Assembly: GCA_963742105.1 (NCBI GenBank)
Contig: CAVUKN010000004.1
Coordinates: 744,001 to 808,000, forward strand
DNA: 64,000 nucleotides
Reading direction: 5' to 3'
Origin: Gp6-AA40 sp963742105
GTDB taxonomy: Bacteria; Acidobacteriota; Vicinamibacteria; Vicinamibacterales; UBA2999
The translations under genes were made by a program, and so were the position numbers. The notes under the pieces are model-generated. The model searched no databases and was not told the DNA's origin. It saw only the letters and a list, made by a program, of their open reading frames with translations. Within the stretch, counting starts at the first letter, position 1; each line of letters opens with the position of its first letter. Below are positions 19,109 through 30,100 of this stretch, in pieces.

Positions 19109-20095
19109 TCAGTGGCCAGCTTTGGTGTGTTTCGCGAAGAACGCGAAGATATCCGGAGCACCGGTGGTGAGCACGCTTCCATGATCGCCGCCGGCGACTT
19201 CGACGTACTGATACGTCATGTTCAGTTCCTTCAGCTTCTCGATCCAGAGTCGCGTCCCGGCAACCGGGACCAGCGTGTCCATGTCGCCCTGGACGATGAT
19301 CACCGGAATGTTCCTGGCCGGCTCGAGGCTGAAGGTATCCGGCGTGAGACCCGCAGGCGACGTTGCCGGAGCTTCAGCACCGACGGCGGCCCAGATGGAC
19401 TGATATTTCACCCCTAGAAAGATGGAACCAGCGCCGCCCATGGAATGACCCATCAGATAGGTCCGGTTCTCATCGACGTTGAATTCGCTCCGAATCATAT
19501 TGAGAACGTTCATCACGTCCTTTTCACTGGCTTCGTGGAGCTTGACGGGATCGGTCAGCGCAGTTCCTCCTGCGATCGGTGGTGCGCCTCGTCCTGCTGC
19601 CGGGGCCTGAGGTGCTGCTGCAGGAGGGGTGCCTGCCGGAGCGGCGCCGTTGGTGCCACGCGGCCCGCCGGGCCGGCTGCCGTTGTATCGTGCCGGCGTT
19701 CCATACCAGCCGCCCGAGTTGTAACCCATCGGGGCGACCATGATGTAGCCACCCTCTTCCGCCAATTGCACTGCGTTCGGGCGCATCATGGTGTTCTGAT
19801 CGCCGCCCAGCCCGTGAAGCGCCACGATCAGCGGATTCTTCTTGTCTTTGCTGACCTTCGATGACACGAACACGGCATAGGGAAGTTGTTCGTTCGTGTC
19901 GGTGAACAGGTAGGTGCGCTGCTGAACGCGGGGATCGATCGCCCCGCGTCCGCCGCGCTGACCGACCGCAGCCTGGGCACCGGGCGCCGGTTGTTGAGCA
20001 GGCTGTTGCGCGAATGGGACCTGTGTCGACGCGATCAGAAAGCCAGCGGCCAGCGCCGTCAGGACGCCGGTCCTGTTGACGAAACGTGCAGTCAT
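19109..20095 (-). CDS. Secreted esterase (PHB-depolymerase/feruloyl-esterase type)
   Basis: 328 residues from ATG 20095 (GGGAG just upstream; an in-frame ATG at 20110 is less likely). A signal peptide ends near PFAQQ. Alpha/beta-hydrolase motifs: LHGLGGDQN, nucleophile elbow LMGHSMGGAGS, Asp in VQGDMDTLVP and His in GGDHGS, a complete triad. A ~45-residue Ala/Pro/Gly-rich insertion sits before the nucleophile region. Likely hydrolyses a polymer or feruloyl ester outside the cytoplasm; exact substrate unknown. Confidence 0.85.
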   Translation of the reverse strand: MTARFVNRTGVLTALAAGFLIASTQVPFAQQPAQQPAPGAQAAVGQRGGRGAIDPRVQQRTYLFTDTNEQLPYAVFVSSKVSKDKKNPLIVALHGLGGDQNTMMRPNAVQLAEEGGYIMVAPMGYNSGGWYGTPARYNGSRPGGPRGTNGAAPAGTPPAAAPQAPAAGRGAPPIAGGTALTDPVKLHEASEKDVMNVLNMIRSEFNVDENRTYLMGHSMGGAGSIFLGVKYQSIWAAVGAEAPATSPAGLTPDTFSLEPARNIPVIIVQGDMDTLVPVAGTRLWIEKLKELNMTYQYVEVAGGDHGSVLTTGAPDIFAFFAKHTKAGH

Positions 20096-20199
20096 CGGTT
20101 CTCCCATCACGCAGAAGTCGCAGGTGTGCAGCTTCCGCTGGTGTCAGAGGTTCTTATGGCGGCGGATCGTAATGGTCCGCTGAGGAAAACGCAACGACC

Positions 20200-21435
20200 A
20201 TGGTCAGGGTTCAACGGGAGATTGGCACTGGCGTTGAATCGGTCGCCGACATGGAACGGCCGCTCGACAAAGCTGTGGTCTTCTTACCTTGGGACAGCAT
20301 TGAGCCTGAGGCACGGCAGCAGATTGCGAACACGGCACGGATGCCCTTCGTGTTCAAGCACGTCGCGGTAATGCCGGATTGCCATTACGGCAAGGGCGCG
20401 ACGGTCGGCACGGTGCTGCCGACCGATGGCGCGATCATTCCCGCGGCGGTGGGTGTCGACATCGGCTGCGGCATGATCGCCGTGCGCACGCCGTTGCGGC
20501 GCGACGACGTCCCAGACCTGCAGCGCATCCGCGAGGGCATCGAGCGGCGCATTCCGATGAGCGCCGGCAAGAACAACGCGAAGCTCACTTCGACAGCCGC
20601 GGCGCGGGTTCGCCGCCTCGAAGCGCTCGCCCTGGCCGAGCGCCTCAACCCCGATCAGTACGACAAGAACTGGCGCCTCGCACTCGGCACGCTCGGCGGC
20701 GGCAATCACTTCATCGAGCTGGCCGAGGATTCGGAGGGCACCGTCTGGCTGACGCTGCACTCGGGGTCGCGCGGCGTCGGCAACAAAATCGGCACCCACT
20801 TCATCCGCGTAGCGCAGGAGGTCTGCCGACAGCAGGGGGTCTCACTGCCGGACCGCGACCTTGCCTACCTGCCGGAGGACCATCCCGCCTTCGCGGCCTA
20901 CATGCGCGCGCTTCGCTGGGCACAGGAGTTCGCGTTCCAGAACCGGAACGAGATGATGGATCGCGTGCTGACCGAGGTCAGCGACGCGGTGCACCGCGAC
21001 GGCGACCATCAACCGCAGCTGGAACAGCAGCGAATCAATTGCCATCACAACTTCACCAAACGCGAGGTTCACTTCGGCCGTGAAGTATGGGTGACTCGCA
21101 AAGGAGCGATCGAGGCGCGCCGCGGTATGTGGGCCATGATTCCCGGGTCGATGGGCGCGCGCAGCTACATCGTGGTCGGCAGGGAAAACCCGGACAGCTT
21201 CCATTCCGCGCCACATGGCGCCGGCAGGCGGTACTCGCGGACGAAGGCGCGAGCGCTGTTCACCATGTCCGATCTGAGCCGCGAGATGCAGGGGATCGAG
21301 TATCGCCACGCGAAGGTGCTGCTCGACGAAATTCCCAGCGCCTACAAGGACATCGACCAGGTGATGGAGAACGCGAAGGATCTGGTGGAAATCAGGTACG
21401 TGTTGAAGCAGTTCGTGAACGTCAAAGGCGACTGA
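20200..21435 (+). CDS. rtcB: RtcB-family RNA ligase
   Basis: 411 residues. RtcB joins 2',3'-cyclic phosphate and 5'-OH RNA ends using GTP and Mn2+. Key segments are present: VMPDCHYGKGATVG, VGVDIGCGM (metal-binding Asp and Cys), GGGNHFIE, HSGSRG, INCHHNF, and the guanylylation His in SAPHGAGR. GAGGAAAA lies about ten bases before ATG 20200. No RtcA, RtcR or archease gene is adjacent. Probable role is RNA repair. Confidence 0.95.
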   Translation: MVRVQREIGTGVESVADMERPLDKAVVFLPWDSIEPEARQQIANTARMPFVFKHVAVMPDCHYGKGATVGTVLPTDGAIIPAAVGVDIGCGMIAVRTPLRRDDVPDLQRIREGIERRIPMSAGKNNAKLTSTAAARVRRLEALALAERLNPDQYDKNWRLALGTLGGGNHFIELAEDSEGTVWLTLHSGSRGVGNKIGTHFIRVAQEVCRQQGVSLPDRDLAYLPEDHPAFAAYMRALRWAQEFAFQNRNEMMDRVLTEVSDAVHRDGDHQPQLEQQRINCHHNFTKREVHFGREVWVTRKGAIEARRGMWAMIPGSMGARSYIVVGRENPDSFHSAPHGAGRRYSRTKARALFTMSDLSREMQGIEYRHAKVLLDEIPSAYKDIDQVMENAKDLVEIRYVLKQFVNVKGD

Positions 21436-21594
21436 CCCGTCCGCACCCACGCGAGTCTCAGCCATCACGCCGGAACGGTGCTCACCGTACTCCCCTCGAT
21501 CGACACGCGCGACGACACGCGCGGTGATTCGTGGCGGTCACGAACCGGATTCGCATAGTTCTGCCAATCCGGGCGCCGGGAGAATGCCGCGCAG

Positions 21595-22563
21595 GTGTCA
21601 TCGATGGACGGTGATGTTCGACGGGCGGTCGATGCCGCGTACCTGACGTTCAGCGGCGTGAACGAGGGCACGAACGCCGACTACATTCCGGTGCTCGCGC
21701 AGGCGGATCCCGACCTGTTCGGCGTCGCCCTCGTGACGGCGGATGGCAGCGTCCATGCCGCTGGTGATGTGACAACGGAAGTCTCGATTCAGTCGATCTC
21801 CAAGGTCTTCACGATGGCGCAGGTGATTGCAGAGCAGGGGCTCTCGTCGATCGAGGAACGGGTCGGTGTGGACGCCACGGGTGCCCGGTTCAACTCGATC
21901 ATCGCCGTGGAGGCGATCCGTACCGTCGTCGGCGCCGGCGCGCCGGAGATGAATCCGCTGGTCAATGCCGGAGCCATCGCCACGACCAGCATGGTGCTCG
22001 GAGGGTCGGCCGGCGAGGTGTGGAACAGAATCCTCGGCTTCCACAGCGCTGCCGCCGGCCGCGGGCTGAGCGTCATGGCAGACGTGTACGACTCCGAATC
22101 CAAGACCAACCAACGCAACCAGGCAATTGGTGCCCTGATGCTCGCCTACGGCTACATCAGGAGCAACTGGCAACAGGCGGTCGACCTCTACACGCGCCAG
22201 TGTTCCATCGGCGTGAACGCACGCGATCTGGCGGTGATGGCGGCCACGCTGGCGTTCGGCGGCAGGAACCCGGTGACGGGCAGTCAGATCATCGACGCCA
22301 CACGCGTGCATGGCGTGCTCGCGGTCATGGCGACGGCAGGCCTCTATGACGACTCCGGCAAGTGGCTGTATCGCACCGGCCTGCCGGCCAAGAGTGGCGT
22401 AAGCGGCGGCATCATTGCCGTCTCGCCGGGCAGATTCGGTATCGCCGCGATCTCACCGCCGCTCGATAGCGCCGGCAACAGCGTGCGCGCGCAACGCGCG
22501 ATCACCGCCATCTCCAACGCGCTCGGCGGTAATCCGTACGCGCAGCACGTTGCGGCCGTGTGA
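21595..22563 (+). CDS. glsA: Glutaminase (GlsA family)
   Basis: 322 residues from GTG 21595, or ATG 21604 if a shorter N terminus is used. Beta-lactamase-like fold: the Ser-x-x-Lys motif is in IQSISKVF, NPLVNAGAI is the substrate segment, and the SGVSGGI motif is near the C terminus. Converts glutamine to glutamate and ammonia. It follows rtcB by 160 bp on the same strand, with no evident functional link. Confidence 0.93.
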   Translation: MSSMDGDVRRAVDAAYLTFSGVNEGTNADYIPVLAQADPDLFGVALVTADGSVHAAGDVTTEVSIQSISKVFTMAQVIAEQGLSSIEERVGVDATGARFNSIIAVEAIRTVVGAGAPEMNPLVNAGAIATTSMVLGGSAGEVWNRILGFHSAAAGRGLSVMADVYDSESKTNQRNQAIGALMLAYGYIRSNWQQAVDLYTRQCSIGVNARDLAVMAATLAFGGRNPVTGSQIIDATRVHGVLAVMATAGLYDDSGKWLYRTGLPAKSGVSGGIIAVSPGRFGIAAISPPLDSAGNSVRAQRAITAISNALGGNPYAQHVAAV

Positions 22564-22845
22564 GCGGCGAGCCATGAACGAACAGAATGGGTCGTCGCGA
22601 GCGTGCGAAGGGTGGCTTCCTGTGACCGCGTGTCCGGTTCCTGGTCGGCGCGGCCGGCGACATAGCCGCGGCACTGAGTTCCCGTCCGCCTCTCACCTTT
22701 CTTGGTCGCTAACCGGACGTGCAGGCGCCGCGTCGTCGAGCGTCATGGGCGACGCATGCGATTGCAACTGATCCGTTACAGCGGCGTGTAGCTGCCGTCC
22801 TTCCATCCCGATGAAGCTCCGGGACAAACGCATAAGATCGTTGCG

Positions 22846-23899
22846 ATGAGTCATGACTGGAACGAGCGCTCCGCTGGCACGCAGAATTGTGTCCGACAGA
22901 AGTCCGCGAACTGGTCATCTGCGCATGATGGCCGTCGGGACACGACGACATGGCGGAGCCGGATCTTACGAGGTGTTCTGGCGGTACTGCTTCTTATCCC
23001 GTGCCTGGTCGCCGGACAAATGGACGACGGGCCGAGCCTTGCCGGTGTGATCGACTTGCACGCCCATGTGGGGCCGGAGACCACGTTGTTCCGCTACCGG
23101 CGCTCGCTCGATGCGGTGGAAGCGGCGCAGATTGCTCGCATCTCCGGGATGCGGGGCATGGTGTTCAAGGAACACCACACCGAGACCGCGTCATGGGCGT
23201 ATCTGGTGTCGCAGATGGTCCCGGGTATCGAACTATTCGGGGGTATCGTGCTGAACCGCGCTGTCGGCGGCATCAATCCAGTGGCGGTCGAGGCGATGGC
23301 ATTGACGCGCGAGGGTAGGGGTCGTGTCGTGTATATGCCGACCGTCGACTCGCGAATACCGGAACCCCGGGTCGCCTGATGCCGTGCCGATCGCGCGCAA
23401 TGGCAAATTGCTGCCGCAAGTCCTGGACGTGCTCGCAATCGTGGCGAAGCATGATCTCGGCTTGTCCACAGGACACTCGAGTCCGGAGGAATCCTTGATG
23501 CTGATCCGCGCCGCACGGGCCGCCGGCGTGACGAAGATGTACGTGCAGCATCCGAACCACTCAGGGATCGTGATGTCGATGGCGGCGATGCAGGAGGCGG
23601 TCCGTCTGGGGGCGCTGATCGAGATCGTCCTGAGCGATGAGGGGCTGACCGGTGGAGGGCCCGCCACGGTCGATCCTGTGAACCCGGTGCAGGACTTCGG
23701 GCCGCAGAAGCTGGCGGACATTCGCGCGCTCGGGCCACAGAACGTCGTCATCGGTTCCGACCTCGGCCAGCCCGGTCGGGTCACGCACGCGGAAGCGTTC
23801 CGCATCGCGCTACGCGTGCTCGCCAACGCGGGCTTCACTCAGGCGGAGATCGACCTGATGACCAGGCGGAATCCGGCTCGGTTTCTCGGACTGAAGTAA
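22846..23899 (+). pseudogene. DUF6282/amidohydrolase-like protein, frameshifted
   Basis: The first frame (22846-23379) has a hydrophobic export signal, then VIDLHAHVGPET (His-x-His of a metal-dependent hydrolase) and GMRGMVFKEHH; it stops shortly after VVYMPTVDSR. The +1 frame (to 23899) continues with IARNGKLLPQVL, STGHSSPEESL and VQHPNHSG. Removing one base near 23350 joins the two into one protein ending RNPARFLGLK. So this is a broken gene or a one-base sequence error. The true start is uncertain. Confidence 0.7.
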
Positions 23900-24242
23900 T
23901 CAAACCGGCTGTAGGGCGGGGCTTCAGCCCCGCCCGAATCGCTGCGCATCGTTTTGACCTCGGGAGAATCACCGCCCCCACCCTCGCCAGGGAAATGGCG
24001 CGCGGTATTCGCAGTGGCATGGTCGCGGTGGCGACCAGCCTGCCTTCGGCAGATTGCGGCTGCGGTGACCGACCGCGATCGAGGCACGATGCTCGGCGGG
24101 CGAGTCTTCGCGCCTGACGCACAGTGCGGTTGAGAACCGTTTTCCGAGAATACCGACCGGCCGGGTGCGTCGCTCGGGACTGCCGAGCGGTCGGCCGCAG
24201 GCCCCTACAATATTCGCCCGCTCATTCCGTCTACAGCCATAG
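23900..24242. other. Intergenic region, no gene seen
   Basis: Apart from the REP-like palindrome at its left end, nothing recognisable was found before the sigma-factor start at 24243. Confidence 0.4.
23911..23937. repeat. REP-like palindrome
   Basis: GTAGGGCGGGGCTTCAGCCC followed by CGCCCGA: a GC-rich stem with a TTCA turn. Same design as elements at 61383 and, degenerate, at 57812-57960. Confidence 0.65.
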
Positions 24243-24785
24243 GTGAACGACACAGCGAGCCGCGACCGGAGGCCGACCAGCCGAGACGAACAGGTCGCCG
24301 ACATCGTGAGCCGCGAGGAGTCGCGGCTCCGGGGCTTCATTCGCCGCCGCGTGCCAGACCCGCGCGACGCGGAGGACATCCTGCAGGACGTCTTTTCCGC
24401 GCTGGTCAAAGCGAACCGGCTGTTGATGCCGATTGATCACGTCACCGCCTGGCTCTTTCGTGTGGCACGCAATCGTATCAGCGACTTGTTCCGCGCGCGG
24501 ACGCGAGAGTTCGAGCTGGAGGACGTGTTGCCGTCGACAAGTGCCGGGCCGGAGGAGGAATACGCCCGCGCCGTGTTGCTCCAAGCGCTCGAGCAGGCGA
24601 TCAGCGAGCTCCCACCGGAACAGCGCGACGTGTTCATCGCCCACGAGCTCGAAGGGCGCAGTTTCAAGGAAATGGCCGCGGCAACCGGAGTGCCCATCAA
24701 CACGCTGCTGTCGCGGAAGCGGTATGCGGTGCTGCGACTGCGCGAGCGGCTGCGCCAAGCGTATGACGACGTGACTAATCCATGA
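24243..24785 (+). CDS. ECF-type RNA polymerase sigma factor
   Basis: 180 residues, GTG start. Region 2 (RRVPDPRDAEDILQDVFSALVKANR ... WLFRVARNRISDLFRAR) and region 4 (ISELPPEQRDVFIAHELEGRSFKEMAAATGVPINTLLSRKRYAVLRLRERL) are intact. No zinc-finger anti-sigma gene is adjacent; instead a small membrane protein follows after 10 bp, which may be its regulator. Confidence 0.92.
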   Translation: MNDTASRDRRPTSRDEQVADIVSREESRLRGFIRRRVPDPRDAEDILQDVFSALVKANRLLMPIDHVTAWLFRVARNRISDLFRARTREFELEDVLPSTSAGPEEEYARAVLLQALEQAISELPPEQRDVFIAHELEGRSFKEMAAATGVPINTLLSRKRYAVLRLRERLRQAYDDVTNP

Positions 24786-24795
24786 GGATCTGCCC

Positions 24796-25140
24796 ATGAC
24801 CATCCGACGGCTTTTCAAGTGGTACCTCATCGCTCCCGTAGCACTGGCGGGCTTCGCCCTCTTCATCGCCATCGGTGGCTGGATTGTGATGAGACTGTGG
24901 AACTGGCTCCTGCCGCCGCTCTTCGGACTGTCCATGATCACCTTCTGGCAGGCGCTGGGGCTCCTGGCACTGTCCCGCATTCTGTTCGGCGGATTCGGGT
25001 TTGGCGGCGGTCACCCGAACCGGATGTCGCCGCAGGACCGAGAACGAATCCGCCAGCGCATGGGCGAGCGCTTCTGCCGCACGTCCGAGGAGAGCCAAAA
25101 GTCGACGATAAGCGCGGACACGAGCTCTTCGCTGAAATAG
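24796..25140 (+). CDS. Small membrane protein downstream of ECF sigma factor
   Basis: 114 residues. Two hydrophobic helices (LIAPVALAGFALFIAIGGWIVM and LSMITFWQALGLLALSRILFGG) are followed by a basic tail with RMSPQDRERIRQRM. The ITFWQALGLLALSRILFGG helix and the charged tail recur in small proteins encoded next to ECF sigma factors in several phyla. A role as anti-sigma or partner is inferred from position only. The Cys-containing end differs from relatives, so a 3' frameshift is possible. Confidence 0.65.
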   Translation: MTIRRLFKWYLIAPVALAGFALFIAIGGWIVMRLWNWLLPPLFGLSMITFWQALGLLALSRILFGGFGFGGGHPNRMSPQDRERIRQRMGERFCRTSEESQKSTISADTSSSLK

Positions 25141-25584
25141 GAGCGGACGCTGCGATCGATTCACATCGTCCTGAGGGTCAGGGCGCGATTGTCCTCCGGA
25201 TGTTGAGTGGCGAACTGCCGCGCGAGGGTGTCTACGTCAGCGTCGCCGAGTACTGCGGTGCGTCCCCGCTCAGGGAATACGAGACACAGTCACCGCCGCA
25301 CGAAAAACCCCATGGATAACGTTACGGGCGTCAACCCCGGGAGAAGCGTCGCACACACACCGAGCGGCAGAGGCGCAACTCCTGGAGTCGGGTGATGATG
25401 GCGGCCGTTCAACTCAGTCCGTTCGTTGGCGTTCGATAGGTCTACACTGGCGACTTGTGAGTATTGGCTACCGTCGGAGCAATGGTTACGCGGTGGACTC
25501 CGCCGATCACTGCGAATCTCCAGCGCGCCGATCGTGGCCGACGCGTCCTGTCAGAACACGTAGACGCATGGCGACGCGGTCCTC
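25141..25584. other. Intergenic region, no gene seen
   Basis: 444 bp with only short open frames lacking recognisable motifs. Part may be decayed 3' sequence of the preceding gene. Confidence 0.35.
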
Positions 25585-26530
25585 ATGACGCCTCCAATAG
25601 TGCTCGTGGCCACCTGGGGCGACGGGTTGTTCGTCGTCTCGGACGAGACGCGCGATCAGGAGCTGGGCGCTCAGTCGGTCAGAGCGCTCGCTCCCGACGG
25701 TCAGGGCGGCGCGCTCGCGATTGTCGACGGGCGCTCACTTCGCCGGCGTGCGCCCGACGGTGTATGGAGCATCATAGCGACCACGGAAATGGATCTCGCT
25801 TGTTGCGTGGCGGTCGGCGACATTGATCTACATCGGAACCGACGACGCCCGCCTGTTGCGCCTAGACGCTGAGGGAAAACTCGAGCAAATCCGCGGCTTC
25901 GACGAGGTCCCCGGACGTGAGACCTGGTATGCGGGCTCGGCAATCATCAACGGTCAGCGCGTGGGACCGCCGCTCGGGATCCGTTCGATCACCGCAACCG
26001 CAGACGGCGCCGTCCTCCTCGCCAACGTCCACGTCGGCGGTGTCGCTCGGTCGACCGACGGCGGGGTGACGTGGCAGCCCACTATCGACGTCGATAGCGA
26101 CGTTCACGAGGTTCGCGCGCACCCGAACCGTTCAGGCATCGTGATGGCCGCAGCCGCGGTCGGGCTCGGTGCCAGCCGCGACGGTGGGGCGACATGGAAC
26201 ATCGAACAGGAGGGCCTGCATGCTTCCTATTGCTCCGCGGTCGCATTTGTAGGCGACGACGTCCTTGTGTCCGCATCGACAGACCATTTCGCGGCGCACG
26301 GCGCAATCTACCGGCGAAGGGTGGATGGCCGCGATTCGCTGGTCGCCGTCGGCGAAGGCCTGCCCGCGCAGACCGACGGCATCGTGGACACCGCTTGCAT
26401 CGCGTCAGTCGGCTCGACGGTCGCGATTGCCGATCGCGGGGGGAACCTCTACATCTCGACCGGGACCGGCCGCAGCGGGTCGCGCACAGTCAGTGGCCTC
26501 CCACCTCCTAGCAGCGTCCTCATCGCCTAA
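25585..26530 (+). pseudogene. Sialidase/VPS10-like beta-propeller protein, frameshifted
   Basis: The first frame (25585-25820) gives VLVATWGDGLFVVS...; the +1 frame (to 26530) continues IYIGTDDARLLRL, GVARSTDGGVTWQP, GASRDGGATWNIE. The STDGGVTW and SRDGGATW motifs are Asp-box (BNR) repeats of exo-alpha-sialidase/VPS10-type propellers. Deleting one T in CATTGA at 25821-25826 restores GDMIYIG and a single ~315-residue protein. Broken gene or one-base error; no signal peptide. Confidence 0.7.
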
Positions 26531-26661
26531 GAGGCCCACAGGAGGCACGCCATTCCGGGCGCATCTTCAGGAAGCTATGTGCTGCTGGCCAGACGATCGC
26601 GACTGGCGCAGGCCGACCGTTGATCTGCAGGGCCGCGCAAACGCAGAGCCGTGGGAGGGGC

Positions 26662-26955
26662 TCACCGCGGGTGAGCCGGATCGAACTGGGTGTCGATCAG
26701 CGAAAGGTTCACCCAGTGGAATCCTTCGCCTGGTTCGTAGAGACCGAAATCGATATAGCCGTCGGCCTCCGCCTGCGCGATGTCGTGATACTTGGCCGTT
26801 GCGGCGCGTGCCGCCGCTACTTCCTGGTGGGTTGCGGCGGTCAAGCCGGCCTGGCGGCTCTGGGCGGCGGCGAGTGCAATCGGCCCGACCGCCAGGACCA
26901 GCGCGGTCAAAGCCCAGACGGGTACTCTCCAGTTGTGCTCGATCATTCGTGCCAT
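26662..26955 (-). CDS. Short secreted protein, probably a truncated family member
   Basis: 97 residues with a signal-anchor segment (VWALTALVLAVGPIALAAAQ) and the motif ATAKYHDIAQAEADGYIDFG...GFHWVN. Longer secreted proteins of this type continue well beyond the point where this one stops (DTQFDPAHPR), so a C-terminal truncation is likely. No downstream frame could be recognised as the lost part. Confidence 0.5.
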   Translation of the reverse strand: MARMIEHNWRVPVWALTALVLAVGPIALAAAQSRQAGLTAATHQEVAAARAATAKYHDIAQAEADGYIDFGLYEPGEGFHWVNLSLIDTQFDPAHPR

Positions 26956-27127
26956 CTTCGGCCCCCTTGATCAAGAGAGCGAAAAGGCGATCAAGAAACT
27001 GTCATCCCCTCGCTGGAGACCGATCCCCACCGTGACGAGAGTCCGCGCCGCCCGGAATGTAAGGATCGGCTGAACGACATTCAGCTTCAAGACCGCGCCC
27101 GGAGAGCGGGGACCGAGAACAGGCAGA

Positions 27128-30100
27128 TCACTGCATGCGTGCGAGTGTTGCCGTCGCCGCGCCGAGCCATAGGTTCATCTCAATCGCCCGGTATTGTTCG
27201 ATCGCCTTGGACAGCCCCGTTCGCGCCCGCTTGCGCCGACCGGTGACCGCGAAGAGAGTCGCAAGGCTGTAACGGCAGTGCGCCTGAAGCGGTTGCATGC
27301 CGAGTGTTTCAGCCAGGGCGAGTGACTGGACGTAATAGTCTTCGGCTTGCGCTCCCTGGATTGGGACGCGCCGCACGCAAATCTCGCCGAGCACGTGCAA
27401 CGCATACGCTTCGCTGCCACGTTCGCCGTGAGCACGGGCGAGCGACAGTGCTCGATCTGCAAGAGCATACGCTTCGTCCAGGTGTCCAGCCTGCAGTTCC
27501 GCGTTCGCAAGGCCGACGCTGCAAACCGCCTGATTGACAACTATCTCTGTCGTAACCGCAAGATCCAGCGCCTCTCTCAGCAGCACCCGGGCGTCGTCGA
27601 TGCGCCCCGCGCCCGTATATGCCGCGCCCAGAGTCGCAGCCAGCAACGGGAACCATGCCGGCCGGTCGTCCTGACATGGATGGACGACGCGCTCGAGCAC
27701 TGACGCGGCCCGGGACAGTTTGCCTTGACGAAGCGCCACCAAACCGGCGCCCCATGCGGCAAACGCGCGACTCATGGGGTGATCCACAACCTCCGCCATC
27801 GTGAGGGCCGAGTTGCCCATCGATGTTCCTTCGGCAAACGTGCCGAGCTCGGCGTGGCACGCCGCCAGATACGCAGGGACGAACACAGCGGGAATGACCT
27901 CACCCCAACGCGTCTCGTCGACACGCGCCGCCATGGTCGAGAGGCAGTCGATTGCGCGGCGATAATCCCCGCGCGCCTGATACGCCATGGCCAGATGCAG
28001 CGCTGCCCGCAGGCGCTGATCGATGTTGTCAGGCGCGAGCGTCGCGACGCATGTGGCCGCGGCGATTGCCTCGCTGTATGCGCCCGACAGGTAGCAATGC
28101 AGCGACAGCGCGACGGAGACTTCTGCCAGCCGGGGAGGATCGTCGAGCGCTTTCGCGAGAACTTCCGCCTCGCCCACGCACGTCATCGCGCGGCTAAGGT
28201 CGCCACATGGATGGAGCGCGGATCTCAGGGCGAGCCGGAGATCAATGGCCTGCTCGCGCGTGTCACGAGTGTCCGGCAAATGCGCGAGGGCATGAATCGC
28301 CTGATCGAAATATGACGCGGCCTCGCGATGCGCGGATCGCGCCATCGCCTTCTCTCCGGCCTGGCGAGAGTAGACGAGGGCCTCGGCCCACGCGTCCCCG
28401 CGGATGGCGTGGTAGGCGAGCTGCTCCAAGAATTGAGGTCGCGGATGCGAGGGCCCTGCGCTGGAATCACGTTCGGCGTCGCGATTCACTCCGAGTATTT
28501 CGAGCGCACCAAGGATCCGGGCGTGCAGTTTTTGCCGATGTTCCTTTAGCAGGCTGGAGTAGGCGACTTCCTGGGTCAGCGCATGCTTGAAGGTATAGAC
28601 GGCGTCGCGAAAGCGGTGACTCTCGTTGAGCAACTCGGCAGCCTGAAGCTCCGCCAGATGCGCAGCGAACGCCGATTCCGTTGATTCGGCAACGAGCCGT
28701 AACAGCGAGAGCGGTATGTCGACGCCGACGACCGCTGCGGTCTGCAGGAGATGTTTGGCTTCGATCGATAAACGATCGATGCGTGCCGCGAGTACCGCCT
28801 CCACCGTCGGCGGAAGGTGCAAGTCGATCGACTGCAGCCGAGTGCCCGACCGGTCAGGCCACCCATCCGGTGGCATCAGCCGCTGCCCCAGCATGCGAGC
28901 CAGCTCTTCGAGAAAGAACGGATTTCCTTGCGCCTTCGCGAGAACCTCATGAGCCAGCGGCGACAGCCCTGTCTTGTGATGGAGCACCGCTTGAACGACG
29001 TGCGCGCTCTCACGAGCGGAGAGCGGCGGCAGAGGCAACTGCGTCGTATAGGATCTTTCCATCCAGGGCGCCCGATACCCCGGCCGGTAGGTTTCAAGCA
29101 GAAGGACGGGCGCACCAGGGAGCCCGTCCACGAGCGTCGTAACGAACGCCTCGGACGTCGGATCGATCCAGTGCAAGTCTTCGACAGCGATGACCAGCGG
29201 CCGGTGGTGAGCGCTCTTGATCCACAACCGCTTCAGGGCAGCGAACGTCTGCGCCTTCAGAGTGTCCGGGCTGGTTCCCGACAGCGTGTCGACAGCGCGC
29301 CTAACCCCCAAGAGATGCAGTAAATACGCCGCCGTTCCGTCGCCCTCGACTTCGAGCCCTCCAAGGATTCGATGTACCTTTTCAGCGATGACCTGATCGC
29401 CATCCGCCGTCACGATCCCGCAATGCGCGCGCAGGACTTCAAGAACCAGCGAATAAGGCGTCGCTTTGGCGTACGACAGGCAATGTCCTTCGAGATACGT
29501 CACCGGACCGTGTGTATGAAGCTGCTGAGAAAATTCGAACAGCAGCCTGGATTTGCCGATGCCGGATTCGCCGACAATGCCGACACTCTGTCCCCTTCCG
29601 CAGGCAACTTGATCAAGGATGGCGTGAAGGACACCGAGCTCGCGGCCGCGGCCGACGAACGGACTGAGCGTCCGCACGTCCATCGATGCGCGCGACGCAT
29701 CGCGCAGGCATGGTCCCGTCACCCTATATGTACGAATGGAACCCGGCTCCGCGGAGATCGAAACAGGCGCAACCTCTTCGAGTCGTACATCGTCACCGAT
29801 CAGTTGTGCCGTCGCCTCACTGCAAAGCAGCACGCCGGGAAGGCGATGCTCTTGAAGTGCTTCGACCGCAAGGGTCAGGTTACCGACGATGGTGGATGGC
29901 CGGCCGTCGCCGATTTCTCCCACGACGACAAACCCCGTATGCAGGGCGAGACACGCTGACATCGACGCTTCAGACAGATCGGCGCAGGGCGCGACGAACC
30001 GCTCCTGCAGCTGCAAGGCAGCCCGGAGCGCGAGGTGGGCATGATTCTCAAGGGCGATCGGAGCGCCAAAAGTCGCGAGAAGGCGCGATCCGGCGATAGC

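Noticed and set aside
20200..22563. rtcB-glsA as a functional operon
   Set aside because: 160-bp gap and unrelated chemistry; adjacency alone is not evidence.
24243..25140. ECF sigma with classical anti-sigma factor
   Set aside because: The downstream protein has no zinc-finger or anti-sigma signature; only positional association.
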